This document shows, one piece after another, positions 8,213-14,934 of a stretch of DNA of 41,972 nucleotides. Each line of letters begins with the position of its first letter. Within the stretch, counting starts at the first letter, position 1. The translations under genes and the position numbers were made by a program. The notes beneath the pieces were generated by a model that was not told the origin of the DNA, searched no databases, and saw only the letters and a program-made list of their open reading frames with translations. Source of the stretch: Sulfurimicrobium sp964384915 (GTDB lineage Bacteria; Pseudomonadota; Gammaproteobacteria; Burkholderiales; Sulfuricellaceae); assembly GCA_964384915.1 (NCBI GenBank), contig CAYLMA010000032.1, positions 1 through 41,972 on the forward strand, given 5' to 3'.

Positions 8213-9439
8213 ATGCTTTGCAAAGACGCGAAATTGCCTGCCGGGTTTAACCCAAAACTGCAATTCCTCCAGCCCTATCCCTTCGAAAAGCTGCAAAGGC
8301 TCTTTGAAGGGGTGGCGCTCAACCCTCGAATGAAGAAAATCAATCTGTCTGTAGGCGAACCGAAGCATCCAACCCCGCAGTTCATTCGCGATGCGCTCGG
8401 TTCGGATATCAATGGGCTAGCCAGTTACCCATCCGCGATAGGTTGCGATACCTTGCGTTGGACAATTGCCGATTGGCTGAAACGCCGCCACCACATTTCT
8501 GGAATCAATCCTGACACTCAAATCATTGCTACGTTGGGTAGTCGTGAAGCCCTGTTTTCTCTCGCGCAGGCGGTGCTGGATGGAAGCAAGCGCGACGGCT
8601 TGGTGGTGTGCCCCAATCCCTTCTACCAGATATATGAAGGGGCCGCATTGTTAGCCGGATTGCGCCCATATTTCATCAATACCGTGCCGGAAACCCGATT
8701 CCATCTCGACTGGACTTCCGTGCCTGAATACGTGTGGCGGCGAGTGCAACTTGTTTTCACCTGTTCGCCCAGCAATCCTAGCGGCGCTGTAATGACGCTG
8801 GACTCGTGGCGAGAACTTTTCGCTCTTTCAGATCGGTATGGTTTCATCATTGCCGCCGATGAATGCTACACGGAGATATATTTTGATGAAGAAAATCCGC
8901 CTCTGGGAGCGTTAGACGCAGCTGAAAAGTTGGGTCGTACTGGTTTTCCGAGACTTGTGGTTCTGGGCTCGCTGTCCAAACGCTCCAATGTGCCAGGATT
9001 GCGTTCGGGTTTTGCGGCAGGTGATGCATCGATCATCAAAGAATTCACGCGCTACCGCACATATCATGGCTCAGCCATGGGCGGTGCGATTCAAGCGGCT
9101 TCTGAGGCCGCATGGAAGGATGAAGTCCATGTCCGCGAAAACCGTCGTTTGTATTCGGAAAAATTCGATGCGTTTCGCGATATTGTCGAACCGATACTTC
9201 CGCTTTCAAAACCGGACGCGTCGTTTTATTACTGGGTTGCAACACCAATGGATGATAAGGATTTTGCCGTTCGCTTGCTGCAAGACACCAATACCATCGT
9301 CCTGCCTGGCAGCTTACTGGCACGCGACGTCCACAACACTAACCCAGGGAAAAACTTTGTTCGCATCGCACTCGTTCCTTCGCCTGCGGAAACCGTCGTC
9401 GCTGCACAACGAATCCGTAGATTTGTGGAAAATCTATGA
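8213..9439 (+). CDS. dapC: Succinyldiaminopimelate aminotransferase-like (DapC family) class I aminotransferase
   Basis: A 408-aa fold-type I aminotransferase closely resembling betaproteobacterial DapC, which transaminates N-succinyl-2-amino-6-ketopimelate in lysine/DAP synthesis. Characteristic segments are LQFLQPYPFEKLQRLFEGV and INLSVGEPKHPTPQFIRDAL near the N-terminus, TCSPSNPSGAVM, the cofactor aspartate in AADECYTEIYFDE, the PLP lysine K256 in GSLSKRSNVPGLRSGF, and FVRIALV near the end. The ATG at 8213 has only a weak ribosome site (ACGGGT). It is last in the island's plus-strand run. It is either the only DapC, relocated here, or a second copy recruited to make or modify an amino acid with the SHMT-like enzyme. 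Rest-of-genome data would decide. Confidence 0.82.
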   Translation: MLCKDAKLPAGFNPKLQFLQPYPFEKLQRLFEGVALNPRMKKINLSVGEPKHPTPQFIRDALGSDINGLASYPSAIGCDTLRWTIADWLKRRHHISGINPDTQIIATLGSREALFSLAQAVLDGSKRDGLVVCPNPFYQIYEGAALLAGLRPYFINTVPETRFHLDWTSVPEYVWRRVQLVFTCSPSNPSGAVMTLDSWRELFALSDRYGFIIAADECYTEIYFDEENPPLGALDAAEKLGRTGFPRLVVLGSLSKRSNVPGLRSGFAAGDASIIKEFTRYRTYHGSAMGGAIQAASEAAWKDEVHVRENRRLYSEKFDAFRDIVEPILPLSKPDASFYYWVATPMDDKDFAVRLLQDTNTIVLPGSLLARDVHNTNPGKNFVRIALVPSPAETVVAAQRIRRFVENL

Positions 9440-9519
9440 GCCGCGCTCATTGTTTTTATTGTCGCGTACGAAAAAATCCTGTGCGATCATCTTTCGAGTT
9501 TATATCGTTGAGTTCCATG

Positions 9520-10392
9520 CTATGAATCTTGTTTGCCCGTCAGCCATTCGGTGCGCGCGGTACGGGCGTGGCCGAATACTTCTTCCAGCGACTTGCCGTC
9601 GTTCTGTTCCAGCATGCCGCGCAGGCGGTCGAGCTGGGACTGGTAGGTGTCGATTTCCCTGATCAGCACGTCGCGGTTGGCCAGGCAGATGTCGCGCCAC
9701 ATTTCCGGGTGGCTGCCGGCGATGCGGGTGAAGTCGCGAAACCCGCCCGCCGCATAGCTGAACAACTCCTTTGCATTGGCGCGGAAGGCGATGTCCTCCA
9801 CCAGGGCAAAAGAGAGCAGATGGGGAAGATGGGAGACCGCGGCGAAAATCTCGTCATGCTTTTGTGCGGGCATGGTGTTGACGATGGCGCCGCAGGCCCG
9901 CCACATGCTGGAAATTTTGGCTACCGCTGCTTCATCGTTTTCCGGCAGCGGCGTGACGACGACGTTGCGATTCTGGAACAGGTCGGAAAATGCCGCGGCG
10001 GCCCCGCTCTTCTCGGCCCCGGCGATGGGATGCCCCGGTATGAAACGGCCAAGATGGCCCGGCAGGTGCTGCCGGGCGCAGGCGACGACGTCGCGCTTGG
10101 TGCTGCCGACATCGGTGACGATGGTAGCGGGCGACAGATGGGGTGCCAGTTCCTGCATGGTCGGCTGCATGGCGGCAACCGGCACGGCCAGTACGACCAC
10201 GTCGGCATCGAGTGCCGCGTCAGCCAGGCTGGTTTCAATCCGGTCGATGATGCCAAGCGTGCGGGCGGTTTCGAGGTTTTCCTGGCTGCGCCCGACGCCG
10301 ACGATTTCCTTCACGGCGCCGGCCTGGCGCAAGGCCAGCGCCAGCGAGCCGCCGATCAGTCCGACACCGACGATGACGAGCTTGTTAATCAT
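9520..10392 (-). CDS. tyrA: Prephenate dehydrogenase
   Basis: Oxidatively decarboxylates prephenate to 4-hydroxyphenylpyruvate for tyrosine synthesis, using NAD(P). The 290-aa protein begins with a Rossmann motif VGVGLIGGSLA. It continues with IVTDVGSTKRDVV, the catalytic-histidine segment FIPGHPIAGAEKSG, and the C-terminal helical dimerisation domain with AAGGFRDFTRIAGSHPEMW. It is a monofunctional TyrA without a chorismate mutase domain. The ATG is at 10392; a palindromic repeat (10406-10472) separates it from the DAHP synthase gene. In relatives aroA follows tyrA directly; here the next 6.9 kb are the accessory island. Confidence 0.94.
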   Translation of the reverse strand: MINKLVIVGVGLIGGSLALALRQAGAVKEIVGVGRSQENLETARTLGIIDRIETSLADAALDADVVVLAVPVAAMQPTMQELAPHLSPATIVTDVGSTKRDVVACARQHLPGHLGRFIPGHPIAGAEKSGAAAAFSDLFQNRNVVVTPLPENDEAAVAKISSMWRACGAIVNTMPAQKHDEIFAAVSHLPHLLSFALVEDIAFRANAKELFSYAAGGFRDFTRIAGSHPEMWRDICLANRDVLIREIDTYQSQLDRLRGMLEQNDGKSLEEVFGHARTARTEWLTGKQDS

Positions 10393-10405
10393 TAAGGGCG
10401 ATTTG

Positions 10406-10472
10406 CCACGGAGAACACGGAGCGCACAGAGAACATCTTTTACACTCTCCGTGCCCTCCGTGTTCTCCGTGG
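10406..10472. repeat. Palindromic CACGGAG repeat in the aroF-tyrA junction
   Basis: The left arm CCACGGAGAACACGGAG (10406-10422) is the perfect inverted complement of 10456-10472 (17 bp). The stem probably continues imperfectly inward (CGCACAGAG against CTCTCCGTGCC). It is built from a short CACGGAG unit repeated every 9-10 bases. It belongs to the same family as the repeat at 14848-14928. No T-run follows on either strand, so it is not a standard terminator; a hairpin in the mRNA could affect stability of the upstream message. Confidence 0.8.
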
Positions 10473-10478
10473 TTCATT

Positions 10479-11495
10479 TTAGATGGTCCGGCCGATGGCG
10501 TTGGCGATCAAGCCCAGCGTGCCCATCAGGTCTTTCAACTCCTGCGGGGTGAGGGCCTGGTCGGCGTCGCACCAGGCTTCGCACGGGGTCGGGTGCATTT
10601 CCACCAGCAGGCCGTCGGCGCCCGCAGCGATGGCGGCGCGGGACAGCGCCGGCACCATCCATGCCTTGCCGCCAGCATGGGAGGGGTCAACGATCACCGG
10701 CAGATGGGTTTCCTTTTTCAGCACAGGGATCGCGGTGACGTCCAGCACATTGCGGTAGTAGGTTTCGAAGGTGCGGATGCCGCGCTCGCAGAAAATAATG
10801 TTGTGGTTGCCGCCGGCGGCGATGTATTCCGCTGCCATGAGCCATTCGGAAATGGTGGCGGACATGCCGCGCTTGAGGATCACCGGCTTGTTGATTCTGC
10901 CCACTTCCTTCAACAGATCGAAGTTCTGCATGCTGCGGGTGCCGATCTGGATCACGTCCACGTCGTGTTTCATGAAGGTTTCCAGCTGGCGCGCATCCAT
11001 CAGCTCGGTGACCATGGGCAGGTTGTAGCGTTCCGCTGCCTTGCGGAACATGGTCAGGCCTTCCTCTCCGTGGCCCTGGAAAGCGTAGGGGCTGGTGCGG
11101 GGCTTGAAGGCGCCGCCGCGCATCAGGCGGCAACCGGCTTCATGCACGTATTGGGCTGCGGCATCCATCTGCGGCTGGGTTTCCACCGAGCAAGGGCCGG
11201 CGATGATCTGCACCTGGTTGCCGCCCAGCTTGATGCCCTTGATGTCGATGATCGAATCCTGCTTGTGCCATTCGCGGGCCACGATCTTGTAAGGCTTGAC
11301 GATGTGCATGGATTGCTCCACGCCGGGCAGGGCGTCGATCAGTTCCTGATCCAGTTTGCGTTCGTCGCCGATGGCGCCGATCACGGTGCGCTCGGTACCG
11401 CGCGAAATGTTGACTTCGAGGCCGGATTCCTTGATTTTCTTGACTACGCCCTCGATTTGTTCTTCGCTGGCGCCATTGTTCATGACGATGATCAT
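10479..11495 (-). CDS. aroF: 3-deoxy-7-phosphoheptulonate synthase, type I-beta with regulatory N-terminal domain
   Basis: Condenses phosphoenolpyruvate and erythrose 4-phosphate, the committed step of the shikimate pathway. 338 aa in two parts. Residues 1-70 form a ferredoxin-like regulatory domain (VVKKIKESGLEVNISRGTERTVIGAIGD), as in Thermotoga-type enzymes. The TIM-barrel follows with VQIIAGPCSVET, RGGAFKPRTSPYAFQG, ILKRGM, NIIFCERGIRTFE and LPVIVDPSHAGG, which carry substrate and metal ligands. Start: ATG at 11495 preceded by CGGAGAAACAAA. It lies between hisC and tyrA. The N-terminal domain suggests feedback by tyrosine or phenylalanine (family knowledge). The symbol varies between genomes (aroF, aroG, aroA-beta). 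Confidence 0.93.
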   Translation of the reverse strand: MIIVMNNGASEEQIEGVVKKIKESGLEVNISRGTERTVIGAIGDERKLDQELIDALPGVEQSMHIVKPYKIVAREWHKQDSIIDIKGIKLGGNQVQIIAGPCSVETQPQMDAAAQYVHEAGCRLMRGGAFKPRTSPYAFQGHGEEGLTMFRKAAERYNLPMVTELMDARQLETFMKHDVDVIQIGTRSMQNFDLLKEVGRINKPVILKRGMSATISEWLMAAEYIAAGGNHNIIFCERGIRTFETYYRNVLDVTAIPVLKKETHLPVIVDPSHAGGKAWMVPALSRAAIAAGADGLLVEMHPTPCEAWCDADQALTPQELKDLMGTLGLIANAIGRTI

Positions 11496-11548
11496 TTTGT
11501 TTCTCCGTTAGCTGTATTTTTTATAACTTGGGTTCGGTTACGCGCTAT

Positions 11549-12655
11549 TCAATCAAATGCCGCGAGTGAATGTTCGAGCGCCTGCAGGAATCGGGCATTA
11601 TCCGCCTCAAGGCCGATGCTGACACGCAGGAATTCCGCCATGCCATAGTTGGCGATGGGGCGCACGATGACGCCCTGTTTCAGCAGGCTATGGTTGATGG
11701 AGGCCGCATTGCCGACCTTTACCGCCACGAAATTGCCCGCAGACGGGATATAGTCCAAGCCCATCTGACTGAGGCCGCTGGTGATTTGTTCCATGCCGCT
11801 GCGGTTGATCTTCACGCATTCCTGCAGAAACGCCTCGTCCTGCATCGCCGCCACCGCAGCCGCCTGCGCCAGGCTGTTGACGTTGAAGGGCTGGCGCACG
11901 CGATTGAGCAGGTCCACTACTTCCGGATGGGCCAGCGCGAAGCCGACGCGCAGGCCGGCCAGGCCGTAGGCCTTGGAAAAAGTGCGGGTGATGAGCAGGT
12001 TGGGATATTTCTTCAGCCAGCCGATCGAGTTGCTGCGCTGCGCCTCGGGCAGGTATTCGGTATAGGCCTCGTCCAGCACCACCAGCACGGTGCGGGGCAC
12101 CTGGTCGAGGAAGTGCTCCAGTTCTGCGCCGCCCAGCAGCGTGCCAGTGGGGTTGTTGGGATTGGCGATGAAGATGACGCGCGTATCGTCGCTGATCGCT
12201 TCCAGCATGGCCTTGAGGTCGTGGCCGTAGCCGCGCGCCGGGGTTTCGATGCCGCGCGCGCCGGCAGCCTGGGTGGCGAGCGGGTAGACGGCAAAGGCGT
12301 ATTGCGAATAGATGGCGGAGGCGCCGGGCGCGAGGAAGGCGCGCGCGGCCAGTTCCAGCAGGTCGTTGGAGCCGTTGCCGAGCACGATCTGGTTCAGCGC
12401 CACGCCATACTTTTCCGCCAGCGCCGATTTCAGCAGGAAGCCGTTGCCATCCGGGTAGCGCGCGATTTCCAGCAGCACGTTTTCCATCGCGGCCAGGGCG
12501 CGCGGGCTGGCGCCGAGCGGGTTTTCGTTGGACGCGAGCTTGACGATGTCTTCCTCGGCCAGGTGCATTTCCCGCGCCAGCTCGGCGATGGGTTTGCCGG
12601 GCTGGTAGGGCGCAATGGCGCGCACGTAGGAGGGTGAAAGGTTACATAGTTCCAT
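11549..12655 (-). CDS. hisC: Histidinol-phosphate aminotransferase (probably also aromatic amino acid transaminase)
   Basis: A 368-aa PLP aminotransferase with KLASNENPLGASPRAL, LGNGSNDLLELAARAF, FIANPNNPTGT, LDEAYTEYLP, the lysine motif TFSKAYGLAGLRVGF, and the C-terminal VIVRPIANYGMAEFLRVSIG. HisC converts imidazole-acetol phosphate to histidinol phosphate. Lying between pheA and aroF in the aromatic supraoperon, it probably also transaminates phenylpyruvate and hydroxyphenylpyruvate, as known for HisC2-type paralogues; that is inference from position. It follows pheA with 8 bases between stop and start. Confidence 0.92.
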   Translation of the reverse strand: MELCNLSPSYVRAIAPYQPGKPIAELAREMHLAEEDIVKLASNENPLGASPRALAAMENVLLEIARYPDGNGFLLKSALAEKYGVALNQIVLGNGSNDLLELAARAFLAPGASAIYSQYAFAVYPLATQAAGARGIETPARGYGHDLKAMLEAISDDTRVIFIANPNNPTGTLLGGAELEHFLDQVPRTVLVVLDEAYTEYLPEAQRSNSIGWLKKYPNLLITRTFSKAYGLAGLRVGFALAHPEVVDLLNRVRQPFNVNSLAQAAAVAAMQDEAFLQECVKINRSGMEQITSGLSQMGLDYIPSAGNFVAVKVGNAASINHSLLKQGVIVRPIANYGMAEFLRVSIGLEADNARFLQALEHSLAAFD

Positions 12656-12663
12656 GACGGCCT

Positions 12664-13731
12664 TTACAGGACAGCGGCCGGATAGGAGCCGAGAACCTTG
12701 ATGAAGGCGGCCTTTTCGCGCAACTCGGACAGCGCTTGCAACACCTTCTCATCCTGGTGATGGCCTTCGATGTCGACGAAGAACATGTATTCCCACAGAC
12801 CGGTGCGCGAAGGCCGGGATTCCAGCTTGCTCATGCTGACGCCGTGGCGGGCGAGCGGTGCCAGCAGCTCATAGACGGCGCCCGGCATGTTCTTCGAAGA
12901 CAGTACCAGTGAGGTCTTGTCCTTGCCCGAGGGCGCTGAGTCGTGCGCAGCAATCACCAGGAAACGGGTGGTGTTGTTGGGCTCGTCTTCGATGTTCTCC
13001 GCCACTTTTTCCAGGCCATAAACCTCGGCCGCCGCCTCGCCGGCGATGGCGGCGGCGTTCTCGTCCTCGGTGGCCAGTTTTGCCGCCTTGGCGTTGCTCA
13101 CCACCGGAATGCGTTCCGCTCCGGGCAGGTGCTGGTTGAGCCACTCATGGCACTGGGCGAGAGACTGGGCATGGGAATACACCTTGACCACCTTGGCCGT
13201 GGCGCCGGGCTTGCGCAGCAGGAACTGGTGCACGCGCAGATCCACCTCGCCGCACACCTTGAGCGGGGTTTCCAGCAGCAGGTCGAGCGTGGTGCCGACC
13301 GCGCCACCGGTGGAGTTTTCGACGGGCACCACGCCATAATCGGCGCTGCCGGCCTCGACGTTGCGGAACACTTCGTCTATCGAGGCGCAGGCAGCGGTGT
13401 TCGCGGCATGGCCGAAGTGTTTGACCGCAGCGGCCTGGGTGAAGGTGCCCTCGGGGCCGAGAAAGGCCACCTTGAGCGGCTTTTCCAGGGCGAGGCAGGC
13501 GGACATGATTTCGCGGAACAGCTTGGCGACCGATTCTCCCGCCAGCGGGCCGGGATTGTTTTCCTTCACCCGGCGCAATATCTGCGCCTCGCGCTCGGGA
13601 CGGTACACCAGCCCGCCGCCCTTGAGCGCGCCGATGGCCTGGGCGTGCCGGGCGCGGTCGTTGATGAGCTTGAGCATCTCGTCGTCGATGGCGTCTATGG
13701 CGTCGCGGTGCCGGCGCAGTTCCTTATCCAT
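12664..13731 (-). CDS. pheA: Bifunctional chorismate mutase / prephenate dehydratase (P-protein)
   Basis: Makes phenylpyruvate from chorismate in two steps. Domains in order: an AroQ chorismate mutase (about residues 1-85, RRHRDAIDAIDDEMLKLIND); prephenate dehydratase (about 88-265, VAFLGPEGTFTQAAAVKHF, GVVPVENSTGGAVGTTLDL, and NNTTRFLVIA with the catalytic threonine); and a C-terminal ACT domain (about 275-350, with ESRPSRTGLWEYMFFVDIEG) for phenylalanine feedback. 355 aa from the ATG at 13731, preceded by GGGTGA. An in-frame GTG at 13740 overlaps the serC stop (GTGA) and is an alternative start. It is tightly packed between serC and hisC, indicating one operon. Confidence 0.94.
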   Translation of the reverse strand: MDKELRRHRDAIDAIDDEMLKLINDRARHAQAIGALKGGGLVYRPEREAQILRRVKENNPGPLAGESVAKLFREIMSACLALEKPLKVAFLGPEGTFTQAAAVKHFGHAANTAACASIDEVFRNVEAGSADYGVVPVENSTGGAVGTTLDLLLETPLKVCGEVDLRVHQFLLRKPGATAKVVKVYSHAQSLAQCHEWLNQHLPGAERIPVVSNAKAAKLATEDENAAAIAGEAAAEVYGLEKVAENIEDEPNNTTRFLVIAAHDSAPSGKDKTSLVLSSKNMPGAVYELLAPLARHGVSMSKLESRPSRTGLWEYMFFVDIEGHHQDEKVLQALSELREKAAFIKVLGSYPAAVL

Positions 13732-13736
13732 GCTGG

Positions 13737-14819
13737 TCACCCATGTTGGCGCTCGAAATCCTGCATGAAGGAAACCAGCGCCTGCACGCCTTCCAGCGGC
13801 ATGGCGTTGTAGATCGAGGCGCGCATGCCGCCGACCATCTTGTGGCCCTTGATGGAAACGATGCCCTGTTTTTTTGCCTCGGCGATGAATGCTTCGTCCA
13901 GGCCTTCTTTTTTCAGGGTGAAAGGCACGTTCATGCGTGAGCGGCAGGAGGCTTCAACCGGGTTGTGGTAGAGGCCGCTGGCGTCGATGGCCTGGTAGAT
14001 CAGTTCGGCCTTGGCGATGTTGGCCTGCTCGATGGCGGCGAGACCGCCCTGTTTCTTCAGCCACTGGAAGACCAGCCCCGCCACGTAGATCGAGTAGGTC
14101 GGCGGGGTGTTGAGCATGGAGCCGTTTTCGGCCTGTACGGCGTAGTCGAGCATGGTCGGGATGCTGGCGGGCGCCTTGCCCAGCAAATCCTCGCGCACGA
14201 TCACCAGTGTCAGTCCGGCCGGGCCGATGTTCTTCTGCGCGCCGCCATAGATCAGGCCATATTTGGAAATATCGACCGGGCGCGACAGGATGTGCGAGCT
14301 CATGTCCGCTATCAAAGGCACCGCTGCGCCCAAGGTGGAGATGTCGTGCATTTCCACGCCATGCACGGTCTCGTTGGTGCAGACGTGCAGGTAGGCCGCG
14401 TTGGGGTCGAGGCTGATTTCCTCCGCGCCGGGCAGGCGGGTGAAATTGCCGGCCTCGGTGCTGGCGGCCAGGCGCGCGCCGCCGACTTTCTGGGCTTCCT
14501 TGAAGGCTTTTTTCGACCAGGCGCCGGTGACGATATAGTCTGCCGAGCGTCCGGCGAGCAGGTTCAGTGGGATCTGGGCGAACTGCAGGGTGGCGCCGCC
14601 CTGCAGGAACAGGACCTTGTAATTGGCGGGGACGTCGAGCAGCTCGCGCAGGTCGGTTTCGGCCTGATGGATGATGCCCGAGAAATCCTTGCCGCGATGG
14701 GTCATCTCCATCACCGACATGCCGCAGCCGTGCCAGTCCAGGAGTTCGTCGCGCGCCTGCTCCAGAACCTCCTGGGGCAGCATGGCGGGACCGGCGCTGA
14801 AATTGTAGAGTCGTTGCAT
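13737..14819 (-). CDS. serC: Phosphoserine aminotransferase
   Basis: Transfers the amino group from glutamate to 3-phosphohydroxypyruvate in serine synthesis, and acts in pyridoxal phosphate synthesis. The 360-aa protein begins MQRLYNFSAGPAMLPQEVL, the classic N-terminus. It shows MEMTHRGKDFSGI, the PLP lysine in YGLIYGGAQKNIGPAGLTLV, PTMLDYAVQAENGSMLNTPPTY, and the C-terminal KGHKMVGGMRASIYNAMPLEGVQAL. The ATG at 14819 fits the family length; a TTG at 14837 would extend it. The ribosome site is weak. It is separated from gyrA by a long palindrome (14848-14928) and leads the serC-pheA-hisC-aroF-tyrA run. Confidence 0.95.
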   Translation of the reverse strand: MQRLYNFSAGPAMLPQEVLEQARDELLDWHGCGMSVMEMTHRGKDFSGIIHQAETDLRELLDVPANYKVLFLQGGATLQFAQIPLNLLAGRSADYIVTGAWSKKAFKEAQKVGGARLAASTEAGNFTRLPGAEEISLDPNAAYLHVCTNETVHGVEMHDISTLGAAVPLIADMSSHILSRPVDISKYGLIYGGAQKNIGPAGLTLVIVREDLLGKAPASIPTMLDYAVQAENGSMLNTPPTYSIYVAGLVFQWLKKQGGLAAIEQANIAKAELIYQAIDASGLYHNPVEASCRSRMNVPFTLKKEGLDEAFIAEAKKQGIVSIKGHKMVGGMRASIYNAMPLEGVQALVSFMQDFERQHG

Positions 14820-14847
14820 ATCGAGTTTAATAATCAAAAATCAATTG

Positions 14848-14928
14848 AACCACGGAGCACACGGAGGGCACGGAGGGCACGGAGTCAAATCTTGTGTTTT
14901 CTCCGTGCCCTCCGTGTGCTCCGTGGTT
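14848..14928. repeat. Long CACGGAG palindrome between gyrA and serC
   Basis: A 28-bp left arm (14848-14875, starting AACCACGGAGCACACGG) is a perfect inverted complement of 14901-14928. The loop (14876-14900) includes one extra GGCACGGAG unit. It is the same family as 10406-10472. It starts 7 bases after the gyrA stop (minus strand) and ends 28 bases before the serC ATG. The structure could protect or terminate the gyrA message, but no U-tract follows, so Rho-independent termination is not supported. Confidence 0.85.
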
Positions 14929-14934
14929 AATAAA

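Noticed and set aside
7887..8333. 148-codon open frame across the GMC gene end and aminotransferase start
   Set aside because: It begins inside the GMC gene and ends inside the aminotransferase gene in other frames; only the middle part is retained as a possible remnant.
10406..10472. Palindrome as a Rho-independent terminator
   Set aside because: No T-run follows the stem on either strand; better described as a repeat element.
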